A stretch of 64,000 nucleotides of DNA from DAITBA01 sp036824005. Its GTDB lineage: Bacteria; Pseudomonadota; Gammaproteobacteria; Burkholderiales; Rhodocyclaceae. The stretch is from the NCBI GenBank assembly GCA_036824005.1, contig DAITBA010000002.1, forward strand, positions 210,395 to 274,394, read 5' to 3'. The translations under genes and the position numbers were made by a program. Of this stretch, positions 32,193 through 39,839 are shown one piece after another. Under the pieces are notes generated by a model. The model was not told the origin of the DNA. It searched no databases and was given only the letters and a program-made list of their open reading frames with translations. Positions within the stretch are counted from its first letter, which is position 1. Each line of letters opens with the position of its first letter.

Positions 32193-34657
32193 ACCGCAAA
32201 AAGATTGATACCGCCGCGCTGCTGGCCGGCGTGGACATCGTCGAGGTGGTGGGCCGTTACGTACCCCTCGCCCAGAGCGGCGCCGAGTTCGAGGCCTGCT
32301 GCCCGTTCCACGACGAAAAGACGCCGTCGTTCAAGGTGAATCCGGTGAAGCGGTTTTACCACTGCTTCGGCTGCGGGGCGCATGGCGATGCGATCAAGTT
32401 CCTGCAGGAGCACCAGGGCCTGTCCTTTGTCGAGGCGTGCAGAACGCTCGGGGCGGATGTGCCCGAATCGGACACATCCGAGGAAACTGACGCGGGACGC
32501 CGGAAACCTCGGAGGAAGAGCGTCGAAGAGACCCCGGCCGAGAGTCCAACCCCGCGCGCCTCGGCCCCGGACGACGACGAGCGCACCCAGTGGCGGCCCA
32601 TCCTGCCCGTGCCGGCGGATGCGCCACCGGCGGCGGTGGCGCACATCAAGCGCGGCAAGCCGTCGCGCACGTGGACCTATCGCAACGCCGAGGGGCGCGT
32701 GCTGGGCTACGTGTGCCGCTTCGAGCGATCGCGCGGCGGCAAGGAGGTGCTGCCGCTCACCTGGTGCCGCCACGAGCAGACGGGCGCCCATGATTGGCGC
32801 TGGATCTCCTTTCCCGAGCCGCGCCCGCTCTACGGCCTGGAGCGCCTCGCCGCGAAGCCCGACGCCTTCGTCCTGGTGGTGGAGGGCGAAAAGTGCGTCG
32901 ACGCCGGCCAGGCGGAGTTGCCGGAGCTGGTGGTGGTGTCCTGGCCCGGCGGTGGCAAGGCGGTGGACAAGGCGGACTGGTCGCCGCTCGCCGGCCGCAA
33001 GGCGGGCGGCTGGGCCGACTGCGACGCCAAGCACGAGCGCCTGCCGGCGGCGGACAAAGCCGCCGGCCTCAGTCAGACGGACAAGCCCCTGCTGCCCGCC
33101 GAGAAGCAGCCGGGCGTGATCGCCATGGCCAAGGTGGCCGGCCACGTGCTCGCCCAGGGCGGTCGCTGGTGGGACGTGACGATCCCGGCGCCGGGCGAGA
33201 AGCCGGACGGCTGGGACATCGCCGACGCGATCGCCGAAGGCCTGCGCGGCCATGCGCTGGCCGAGTTCTTGCGCAGCAACATCACGGAGCGCAAGGCCGC
33301 CGAAGAGCCTCCACCCGCTATCGAGGCTGGCGCGGGCATCGAGGTCATCGGCGAGGATCCGAATGCCTGGCGCAGCCTGCTCTTGCGCAAGGATGACCGG
33401 ATCATCGATTGCCGCGAGAACATCTACCTCATCCTCAAGCATCACCCGCAATGGGCCGGCGTGATCCATGCCAATGTCTTCGCGCGGCGCATCGTCAAGC
33501 GGCGGCCGCCGCCCTGGTGGATGAACGGCGGCTTCGTGCCGGGCATGGCCTGGGACGACGATGACAACCTGCGCCTGGGGTTGTGGCTCGCGCAGCAGGA
33601 GCGCCTCATCGTGCGCAGCGCGGACAATCTGGCGCTCGCCGCCGGCTGGGCGGCGCGCGAATCGCCCTGGCATCCGGTGCGCGAATACCTCGACGGTTTG
33701 GAATGGGACGGGGTCAGCCGCCATGATGATTGGCTGACCGACTATCTGGGGGTGCGCAAGACCGACTATACGGTGCTCTCCGGCCGCTATTTCCTCACCG
33801 GCATGGTGGTGCGCATTTACGAGCCGGGCTGCATGCTGCGCTCCATGCCCATTCTCGAGGGGCCGCAGTTCCAGGGCAAGAGCACGGCGCTGCGCATCCT
33901 GGGCGGCGCGTGGTTCGGCGACACGCCGCTCGATCTCAACAGCAAGGATGTCTATCTGGTCATCCAGGGCTGCTGGCTCTACGAGATCGCCGAGCTCGAT
34001 GCCTTCAACCGGGCCGAGGCGACGCGCATCAAGGCGTTCATCTCGAGCCTGAAGGACCGGTTCCGTGCGCCGTATGACCGGGACGTGGCCGATCACGAGC
34101 GCCAGACTGTGTTCGCCGGCACCACCAACCAGGACGAGTATTTCAAGGATCCGACCGGCAACACCCGCTACTGGCCGTGGCAGACGCAGGAGGTCGATCT
34201 CATCAACCTGGACGGGCTGTCGGCGCTACGCGACCAACTTCTCGCCGAGGCGGTGGTGCGCTACCGGCGCGGCGAGCGCTGGCACCCGACGCGGGAGGAG
34301 CAGCTGCAGCTCTTCGAGCCCGAGCAGGCGGCGCGCGAGATCGCCGACCCCTGGCAGCGAATGATCTACAACTGGCTGGAAAAGCAGACCGGCGCCAGGA
34401 TCAATACCAACGACATTCTCTTTGACTGCCTCAAGATCGAGCCGGGCAAGGTCGATGGCACGCGCAGCATGGCGACGCGCGTCGGCACCGTCATGAAACG
34501 CCTCGGCTGGCACAAACAGAGGGAAACGGAAGGCGCGCGGGGCTATTACTACGAGCGGCCGGAAAAGAAGCCGTCGCAGGAATCGGCAGGCGGGGCTCGG
34601 CCCACGCCAGTCACGCAACGGGATCACGACCACGGAGGCGGCGATGTGCCGTTTTGA
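32189..34657 (+). CDS. Primase-helicase with CHC2 zinc finger, Toprim and VapE domains
   Basis: An 822-residue replication protein. CHC2 zinc finger at the N-terminus: Cys38, His41, Cys59, Cys62 (CPFH and CFGC). A Toprim-like segment LVVEGEKCVDAG lies near residue 230. The C-terminal half is a VapE/D5-type P-loop helicase: Walker A GPQFQGKST (about 565), Walker B-like YEIAELDAF, and GTTNQDEYFKDPTGNTRYWP. Such proteins prime and unwind the phage origin. The stop lies inside the first copy of the tandem repeat that follows. Confidence 0.9.
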   Translation: MNRKKIDTAALLAGVDIVEVVGRYVPLAQSGAEFEACCPFHDEKTPSFKVNPVKRFYHCFGCGAHGDAIKFLQEHQGLSFVEACRTLGADVPESDTSEETDAGRRKPRRKSVEETPAESPTPRASAPDDDERTQWRPILPVPADAPPAAVAHIKRGKPSRTWTYRNAEGRVLGYVCRFERSRGGKEVLPLTWCRHEQTGAHDWRWISFPEPRPLYGLERLAAKPDAFVLVVEGEKCVDAGQAELPELVVVSWPGGGKAVDKADWSPLAGRKAGGWADCDAKHERLPAADKAAGLSQTDKPLLPAEKQPGVIAMAKVAGHVLAQGGRWWDVTIPAPGEKPDGWDIADAIAEGLRGHALAEFLRSNITERKAAEEPPPAIEAGAGIEVIGEDPNAWRSLLLRKDDRIIDCRENIYLILKHHPQWAGVIHANVFARRIVKRRPPPWWMNGGFVPGMAWDDDDNLRLGLWLAQQERLIVRSADNLALAAGWAARESPWHPVREYLDGLEWDGVSRHDDWLTDYLGVRKTDYTVLSGRYFLTGMVVRIYEPGCMLRSMPILEGPQFQGKSTALRILGGAWFGDTPLDLNSKDVYLVIQGCWLYEIAELDAFNRAEATRIKAFISSLKDRFRAPYDRDVADHERQTVFAGTTNQDEYFKDPTGNTRYWPWQTQEVDLINLDGLSALRDQLLAEAVVRYRRGERWHPTREEQLQLFEPEQAAREIADPWQRMIYNWLEKQTGARINTNDILFDCLKIEPGKVDGTRSMATRVGTVMKRLGWHKQRETEGARGYYYERPEKKPSQESAGGARPTPVTQRDHDHGGGDVPF

Positions 34658-35041
34658 CCAGAGATCGGTGCGATCCGTCCAACCTGAGGTTGGACGCGCC
34701 GGAAAAGGTCAGACGGCTGGAAGCCGTGCCAGTCCTCGATCCGTCCAACCTCCTAACCTTGTCCGACCTTGCCGCACGCGCAGCGCGCCGCGTGTGTTGC
34801 GCGCAACGTTGCGCCGCGCGCGAGATGTTCACAACGGGATCACGACCACGGAGGCGGCGATGTGCCGTTTTGACCAGAGATCGGTGNNNNNNNNNNNNNN
34901 NNNNNNNNNNNNNNNNNNNNNNNNNNNNNNNNNNNNNNNNNNNNNNNNNNNNNNNNNNNNNNNNNNNNNNNNNNNNNNNNNNNNNNCGCAGCGCGCCGCG
35001 TGTGTTGCGCGCAACGTTGCGCCGCGCGCGAGATGTTCACA
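34617..35041. repeat. Tandem repeat of about 214 bp interrupted by an assembly gap
   Basis: The sequence starting CAACGGGATCACGACCACGG (34617) recurs at 34831, and the block from CGCAGCGCGCCGCGTGTGTT (34778) recurs at 34987. The unit is about 214 bases and includes the last codons of the primase gene. The 100 N fall inside the second copy, so true copy number is unknown. Inner palindromic GC runs (TTGCGCGCAACGTTGCGC) also recur. Confidence 0.85.
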
Positions 35042-35074
35042 TCAGGTTAGGCAGGTTAGGAGGTTGGACGGATC
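34672..35074. repeat. Iteron-like 14-mers downstream of the primase (possible origin)
   Basis: GATCCGTCCAACCT at 34672-34685 and 34738-34751, and inverted (AGGTTGGACGGATC) at 35061-35074. The first sits in a hairpin CGTCCAACC-TGA-GGTTGGACG (34676-34696). A non-coding, repeat-rich stretch just after the primase is a plausible phage replication origin; this is inference. The 482-base gap 34658-35140 has no supported gene. Confidence 0.4.
34887..34986. other. Assembly gap (100 N)
   Basis: Exactly 100 unknown bases, the conventional filler for a scaffold gap of unknown size. It lies inside a tandem repeat, which explains the failed assembly. Translations through it are meaningless. Confidence 0.98.
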
Positions 35075-35140
35075 AAGTATCCACGCGGGTTCTAGCCGTC
35101 CGACCTGTCGTCCTACCTCGAATCAGGTTGGGAGAAAGAC

Positions 35141-35359
35141 ATGGAGCTTGAGGCGCGACTGACGAAAGCGGAAATGGCGGCGATCAACCGTCGTGCCAAT
35201 GCCTTGGCTCAGGACATGTGGCGGATCTACCGCGACAGGCTTGTGGCGTGGGCGGCGGCGCAGAAATTGACCGGCAGTGGCGTCATCACTGATGAGCTGC
35301 TGACCGCTGTGGCGCCGGACGTCCGGGCGTCCGTGCTTCGTGAGGAGAAACCGTTTTGA
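35141..35359 (+). CDS. Small phage protein
   Basis: A 72-residue helical protein, MELEARLTKAEMAAINRRAN. GGGAGAAAGAC precedes the ATG. Its stop overlaps a TTG start of the next gene. No domain recognised; it opens the short operon leading to the late regulator. Confidence 0.6.
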   Translation: MELEARLTKAEMAAINRRANALAQDMWRIYRDRLVAWAAAQKLTGSGVITDELLTAVAPDVRASVLREEKPF

Positions 35360-35610
35360 CCGATCTCAACCGCATGCGCGAGTGCTTCCTCGTCGCCGCC
35401 ACCTGGTGCGACTGGTCCGACGCGGACCAGGCCGAGATCGTCGCGGCGATCAAGGCCGCTATCGATTCCGGCGACGAGGCGCTGATCGCCTACTGGGCCG
35501 CCTACCTCGAGGAGGCCTCGGGCTTGGCGCACCTCACCGCCCTGTGCCGTGCCGCCGAGGCGCGCATCCGCGCCGCAAAGCAGGCCGAGCGCGAGAGGGC
35601 GGAGGCATGA
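35356..35610 (+). CDS. Small phage protein (TTG start)
   Basis: An 84-residue acidic, helical protein: MRECFLVAATWCDWSDADQA and RAAEARIRAAKQAERERAEA near the end. The TTG at 35356 overlaps the previous stop; an internal ATG at 35374 is an alternative. Function unknown. Confidence 0.55.
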   Translation: MTDLNRMRECFLVAATWCDWSDADQAEIVAAIKAAIDSGDEALIAYWAAYLEEASGLAHLTALCRAAEARIRAAKQAERERAEA

Positions 35611-35771
35611 AGGGTGTTCTGCCGGCTCGCTTCTATGGCGACCCAAGCGAGGTGATGGACGAGCTGCGCGAGATGCGCCGCTATGAGGCAGTGCTGGCGG
35701 AACGGGAGCTTCGCGCCCGGCGGCGACGGATCAAGAGGCTGATCAGAGAGGCAAAGGGCAAAAAAAGATGA
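35607..35771 (+). CDS. 54-residue basic phage protein
   Basis: MKGVLPARFYGDPSEVMDEL followed by a long Arg/Lys-rich helix (ELRARRRRIKRLIREAKGKK). The ATG overlaps the preceding stop and its own stop overlaps the next start, so it is translated within the chain. Possibly a nucleic-acid-binding accessory; not established. Confidence 0.55.
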   Translation: MKGVLPARFYGDPSEVMDELREMRRYEAVLAERELRARRRRIKRLIREAKGKKR

Positions 35772-36184
35772 GCAAGGAAATCTACAGTCTGTTGCCGGAA
35801 GAATTCATACGCCGCATGCGCAACTGGGCCCGCGCCTGTGCCGGGTTGGGCAGTCTCGTCTATACGTCGAGCTCGATCTTCCGTACTGCCGCGGGCGAGC
35901 GCGGCGAACGTGATATTCCGATCCTGCAAGGCGAAGCTGCAGATACCGACGACGCCATCGCACTACTGCCGGTGCGCTACCGACAGGCAATAATGCTGTT
36001 CTGGCAATACGAGGGGGCGCCGCTCGCTCATCTCGCCAGGCGCTGCGGTGTCGGCGTCGACTACCGGACCTATAAGCGGCGTGTAATAGATGGCCATGAG
36101 CTGCTACGTGCAGAGCTGGCGAGGCTGGCGGAACGGCGCCGGCAATACCGGTTGATCGCGATGGCCAGGCGAGGAAGGGCTTGA
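35768..36184 (+). CDS. Late-gene regulator candidate (sigma region 4/antiterminator Q-like)
   Basis: A 138-residue basic protein. The C-terminal half reads like a sigma-70 region 4 helix-turn-helix: LLPVRYRQAIMLFWQYEGAP, LAHLARRCGVGVDYRTYKRRVIDG. Proteins of this type sit just before the packaging genes in many lambda-like phages, where Q-type regulators act. An intrinsic terminator follows 60 bases downstream, and another lies in the terminase gene, suiting an antitermination role. Assignment is by context and HTH only. Confidence 0.6.
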   Translation: MSKEIYSLLPEEFIRRMRNWARACAGLGSLVYTSSSIFRTAAGERGERDIPILQGEAADTDDAIALLPVRYRQAIMLFWQYEGAPLAHLARRCGVGVDYRTYKRRVIDGHELLRAELARLAERRRQYRLIAMARRGRA

Positions 36185-36242
36185 CAGCACAGTTTTGTAG
36201 GTCTAGGATGCCGATCGTCGTATCAGGGGTATTACGTCTGAA

Positions 36243-36276
36243 GCCCGCGCACCGCAAGGTTCCGCGGGTTTTTTAT
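36243..36276 (+). terminator. Intrinsic terminator before the late genes
   Basis: CCCGCG (36244-36249) pairs with CGCGGG (36263-36268), followed by TTTTTTATT. It separates the regulator from the late operon. Confidence 0.75.
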
Positions 36277-36291
36277 TGCCACTACCGGGCT

Positions 36292-37050
36292 ATGCAGATC
36301 GACGTCCGAACCAATATCGCTGAGGTGGTGGTCAAGATGCGTGAGCATCGTCGTGCCGTAGTCGAGCGTGCCGTGCCCAAGGCTATGAACGAGACGACGT
36401 GGCAAGCACAGCTTGCCCTAAAGCGTGAAATCGTGGATGTGTTCGATCGCCCGACGCCCTTCACGCGGAATGCGATCGAGCGTCGGTACGCTCGTCGTGG
36501 GCATCTGCGTGCCGTGGTGCAACTGAAGGACTTCACGGGCAAGGGCGCGCCACCGTCGAAGTATCTGGCTGCACAGATTCGTGGCGGCGCACGGCGCCCG
36601 AAGAAGTTCGAAAAGGCACTGCAAGGCATCGGCGTCCTGCCGCCCGGCTATCGTGCTGTACCGGGCAAAGCGGCACAGATGGATGCCTATGGCAATATGA
36701 AGCCCTCGCAATTGGTGCAGATCCTGGCGTACTTCCGTACGTTCAGCGCGGCCGGGCACAACGCCAACATGAACGACAAGGGCCGCGCACGTCTAGCACG
36801 CGGCAATCGGAAGAAGGGCATTCAAGGCTTCACCTATTTCATCGGCCGCCCTGCGGACGGCAAGCTGCCCCTAGGCGTGTGGCAGCGCTTCCAGTTTGCG
36901 CATGGCTCGGCCATCAAGCCGGTGTTGATCTTCGTGCCCCACGCTATTTACGAGGCGATCTTCGACTTCGACTACGTGACAGGCAAAGCAATCGAACGCG
37001 AGTTCCCGCGCCAGCTCGAGCAAGCCATCCGCGACGCGACCGCGCGCTGA
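36292..37050 (+). CDS. Phage structural-type protein, tail completion-like (tentative)
   Basis: A 252-residue basic protein from ATG 36292 (MQIDVRTNIAEVVVKMREH). The N-terminal part ERAVPKAMNETTWQAQLALK with later FPRQLEQAIRDATAR resembles minor tail protein Z-like or tail-completion proteins. Its position before terminase is unusual for that class. It lies just after a terminator, so it may have its own transcript or depend on antitermination. The longer frame back to 36181 crosses the terminator and is rejected. Confidence 0.5.
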   Translation: MQIDVRTNIAEVVVKMREHRRAVVERAVPKAMNETTWQAQLALKREIVDVFDRPTPFTRNAIERRYARRGHLRAVVQLKDFTGKGAPPSKYLAAQIRGGARRPKKFEKALQGIGVLPPGYRAVPGKAAQMDAYGNMKPSQLVQILAYFRTFSAAGHNANMNDKGRARLARGNRKKGIQGFTYFIGRPADGKLPLGVWQRFQFAHGSAIKPVLIFVPHAIYEAIFDFDYVTGKAIEREFPRQLEQAIRDATAR

Positions 37051-37051
37051 T

Positions 37052-37062
37052 GGGTCCTTCCC
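37052..37062 (+). other. cosQ-like packaging signal
   Basis: GGGTCCTTCCC, close to the lambda cosQ consensus GGGTCCTTTCC, placed just after the preceding stop and 70 bases before the terminase small subunit, as expected for a cos site next to Nu1/gpA-type terminase. The nick site itself is not identified. Confidence 0.45.
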
Positions 37063-37131
37063 AGCACTCGTCCCGCGAGCAATTCGTACCGCGTGGAAGG
37101 GCTAGTTTCGAGGGGTGCTAGGGGTTAATTG

Positions 37132-37629
37132 GTGGCATGTATCGTCAATCAGCGCGAGTTGTCGGAGATCCTCGGTGTCTCCCAGGTCACTCTGACGGAG
37201 TGGCAGAAGGAAGGCATGCCGATGGTGGCGCGCGAGGCGAACGGGCTGGCCAACCAATACGACACCGTCGCCGTCATCGAGTGGTGCATCAAGCGCCGGT
37301 TCGAAAAGGCACGGATCGAGACCCCGCGCGATCGCCTTGATCGGGTGCGTGCGGATCGTGAGGAGTTGGAGCTGCGCATCCGCCTGGGGGAAATCGCCGA
37401 CACCACGACCATCCAGCCGGCCATCGACGAGTTTTTTGCCGACCTGGCGGCGGAACTGGACGGCCTAGCGAACCGTTACACGGACCCGATGCATGCAGCC
37501 AGCGATCGAGCGGACAAGTTCCAGCTTTTTAGACGGATTGCGCGCGAGGTACGCGAGCGGCTCAGCACCTTTGAATTCCGGCCAGGCGCTGATACTGAAG
37601 TCGATTGTGAGGCTGAAGCTGAAGCCTGA
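37132..37629 (+). CDS. Terminase small subunit (Nu1-like)
   Basis: About 165 residues. An N-terminal winged HTH (NQRELSEILGVSQVTLTEWQ, then EGMPMVAREANGLANQYDT) as in phage Nu1/DUF1441 proteins that bind cos DNA, followed by a helical region (RLDRVRADREELELRIRLGE) for assembly with the large subunit. The GTG at 37132 is preceded by AGGGG; a TTG three bases earlier is possible. It overlaps the large-subunit gene. Confidence 0.88.
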   Translation: MACIVNQRELSEILGVSQVTLTEWQKEGMPMVAREANGLANQYDTVAVIEWCIKRRFEKARIETPRDRLDRVRADREELELRIRLGEIADTTTIQPAIDEFFADLAAELDGLANRYTDPMHAASDRADKFQLFRRIAREVRERLSTFEFRPGADTEVDCEAEAEA

Positions 37630-39604
37630 CCTGCCGTCGGCGCAGTGGGCCGAAAGGTACCGCCGTATTGGCCGGGCCGAGAGCGCGTTGATTGGGCGCT
37701 TCTCCTTCGACACGGTGCCGTTCTTCAAGTGGTTCCTCGATCGGTACGAGGATCCGAAGGTGAAGAAAGGCGTATGCCGCAAGCCGGCGCAGATCGGCTG
37801 GACGCAGTCGGTGATCTGCAACCTGCTGGGCAAGTACATCGACATCGAGCACCCGACGTGCATCGTGCTCCTGCCTTCCGGCCCGGCGGTGAAGAAGTTC
37901 AACGAAGAGAAGTTCGTCCCGCTGCTGGAGTCGAACCCGCGCCTGGCGAAGGTCGTGCCGATCAAGCGGCGCGACAAGGACGTGAAGATCGACTGGAAGA
38001 AACTTCCAGGCGGCTACATCAAGCTGGTGGGGTCGAACACGCCGGATGGCGTCAAGTCCTCCACCGGCGCGCGGCTCATCGTCGAGGAGCCGGACGACTG
38101 CAACCTGAACCTGAAGGGGCAGGGCGACGCCATCAAGCTCCTCGAGGAGCGCGGCAAGACCGTCCCGGATCTCAAGATCCTGATCGGCGGCACACCCACG
38201 GTGAAGGGCGTCTCCTCGATCGACGACGAGTTCGAGCTCTCCGACCAGAACTACTGGCACGTGCCCTGCCCGGACTGCGGCGAGCTCCAGCGGCTCGAGT
38301 GGGACCAGGTGCGCTGGCTCAAGGACGAGTCGGTGAATGACCCGATCTTCGGCCGCCACCTGCCGGAGACCGCGCACTACATCTGCGCGCACTGCGGCTC
38401 CGCCTGGACCGACGAGATGAAGAACGAGGCCATCCGCCGCGGCGAGCCGTGCGCCATGCGTCCGTTCAACGGCGTGGTGGGGCTGGCGCTGAATGAGCTG
38501 TACGCCAGCTTCACCGGCTCGCGCATGGCCGCGCTCGCGAAGAAGTGGCTGATCGCCTGGCGCGAGTTCGAGCGCGGCGACCCGGACGCGCTGGTGCCGT
38601 TCTACAACACCACGCTGGGGCTGCCCTACGAGCATCGCAGCGACGTGCCGAAGGAGGACGCACTGCGGGCCCGCTGCCTGCCGTACGCCTCGCTTACGGT
38701 GCCGGCCGGCGGCCTGGTGCTCACCGCCGGCGTGGACGTGCAGCACAACCGTTTCGCCCTCATCATTCGCGCCTGGGGCCGGGGCGAAGAATCGTGGCTG
38801 GTGTGGTGGGGCGAGATCCACGGCAACGTTATCGACACCGCCGACCCGGTGTGGGGCGATCTGGAGCAGCTTCTGTTCCGCCCCTACCGCACCGAGTCCG
38901 GCCGCGCGCTGCACGTCTCGCGGGTGAGCATCGACTGCGGTGACGGCAACACGTCGGATCAGACCTATCAATTCGTGCGCAAGCACCAGGCGCGCGGCGT
39001 GCTGGCCGTCAAGGGCGCCAGCGAGCATGGCGCGGAGATCTTCTCCCTGCCGCGCAAGAAGGATCCGAACCGCACCAACACCAAGGCCGCGCGCTATGGC
39101 CTCAAGGTTTTCCTGGTCGGCACTGCCAAGGCCAAGGACCTGCTGATCGAAGGCCGGCTCAAGCTGGAGGGCGCCGGCCCCGGCCGCATGCACTGGCCGC
39201 AGGATGTGCGCGGCGACTACTTCGAGCAGCTGCTCGGCGAGGTCAAGGCGCCGATGCGCGTCGCTGGCCGCGTCAAGCGCGTGTGGACCAAGAAATCCGG
39301 CGCGCAGGTGGAAGCATTGGACGGCGAGGTGTATGCCTTGCATGCCGCCCGCGCCATGCAGCTGCACCTCAAGCATGACGCCTGGTGGGCGCAGCTCGAG
39401 GCGAAACTCGCCCAGGTCGAGCTGTTCGAGGAAAAAGAGAGCGCCACCGGGGAGCCGGAAAATCCCCGGGCAGACGCAGCCCCGCCGGGTCAGCCCGGCG
39501 GGGCGGATGCTGCGCCCGTGCAGACGTCTGCAACCCAATCCAAGCCCGCCGCGAGCGGGCTTTTTACTAGCTTCGGCTCCGAAGAATGGTCACAGAGGTT
39601 GTGA
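37571..39604 (+). CDS. Terminase large subunit (gpA family)
   Basis: About 678 residues. ATPase domain with Walker A-like CRKPAQIGWTQS, Walker B LIVEEPDD and motif III-like ILIGGTPTVKG; a zinc site CPDC...CAHC; a nuclease domain with TAGVDVQHN and SIDCGDGNTSDQTY. This is the lambda gpA architecture: it cuts and packages DNA. The start is uncertain: TTG 37571, GTG 37607 and ATG 37493 are all in frame and overlap the small subunit. The last 25 codons contain a terminator-like hairpin. Confidence 0.9.
   Translation: MNSGQALILKSIVRLKLKPDLPSAQWAERYRRIGRAESALIGRFSFDTVPFFKWFLDRYEDPKVKKGVCRKPAQIGWTQSVICNLLGKYIDIEHPTCIVLLPSGPAVKKFNEEKFVPLLESNPRLAKVVPIKRRDKDVKIDWKKLPGGYIKLVGSNTPDGVKSSTGARLIVEEPDDCNLNLKGQGDAIKLLEERGKTVPDLKILIGGTPTVKGVSSIDDEFELSDQNYWHVPCPDCGELQRLEWDQVRWLKDESVNDPIFGRHLPETAHYICAHCGSAWTDEMKNEAIRRGEPCAMRPFNGVVGLALNELYASFTGSRMAALAKKWLIAWREFERGDPDALVPFYNTTLGLPYEHRSDVPKEDALRARCLPYASLTVPAGGLVLTAGVDVQHNRFALIIRAWGRGEESWLVWWGEIHGNVIDTADPVWGDLEQLLFRPYRTESGRALHVSRVSIDCGDGNTSDQTYQFVRKHQARGVLAVKGASEHGAEIFSLPRKKDPNRTNTKAARYGLKVFLVGTAKAKDLLIEGRLKLEGAGPGRMHWPQDVRGDYFEQLLGEVKAPMRVAGRVKRVWTKKSGAQVEALDGEVYALHAARAMQLHLKHDAWWAQLEAKLAQVELFEEKESATGEPENPRADAAPPGQPGGADAAPVQTSATQSKPAASGLFTSFGSEEWSQRL
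39542..39565 (+). terminator. Intrinsic terminator inside the 3' end of the terminase gene
   Basis: AAGCCCGC (39542-39549), loop CGCGA, GCGGGCTT (39555-39562) and further T to 39565. It lies 40 bases before the terminase stop, within coding sequence, so full late expression would need antitermination. A second GC hairpin (CCCCGCCGGG with CCCGGCGGGG) lies at about 39479-39503. Confidence 0.6.
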
Positions 39605-39605
39605 G

Positions 39606-39839
39606 ATGGCGATGACCCTGGAGCAGGCCCAGCAGCAGCTCGATGCCTGGGTGGCGGCGAGTCTCGCCGTCGCCAAGGGCAAGGAGCATGAAGTAGGCAA
39701 CCGCCGCCTGCGCCTGGAGGACGGCCAGGAGATCCGCGAGCAGATCGCCTTCTGGGAAGGCAAGGTGCGGGCCTTGCAGGCCCAGTCCGCCGGTGTGTCT
39801 GGCACCGGCTATTCCGTCGCCAAGTTCGTCGATGATTAA
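39606..39839 (+). CDS. DUF6148-like head-joining protein (gpW position)
   Basis: A 77-residue protein, MAMTLEQAQQQLDAWVAASL, then RLRLEDGQEIREQIAFWEGKV. This is the small helical protein found between gpA-type terminase and portal in lambda-like phages, in the place of gpW, and probably assists head completion. It starts one base after the terminase stop and overlaps the portal start by eight bases. Confidence 0.75.
   Translation: MAMTLEQAQQQLDAWVAASLAVAKGKEHEVGNRRLRLEDGQEIREQIAFWEGKVRALQAQSAGVSGTGYSVAKFVDD

Noticed and set aside
32141..34096. A 651-codon minus-strand frame opposite the primase-helicase
   Set aside because: No recognisable motif; the plus strand carries the CHC2, Toprim and Walker motifs.
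34644..35162. Open frames running through the N block
   Set aside because: They include 100 unknown bases and the repeat; translation there is meaningless.
36181..36291. Upstream extension (TTG start) of the gene at 36292
   Set aside because: It would translate through an intrinsic terminator and shows no conserved sequence.
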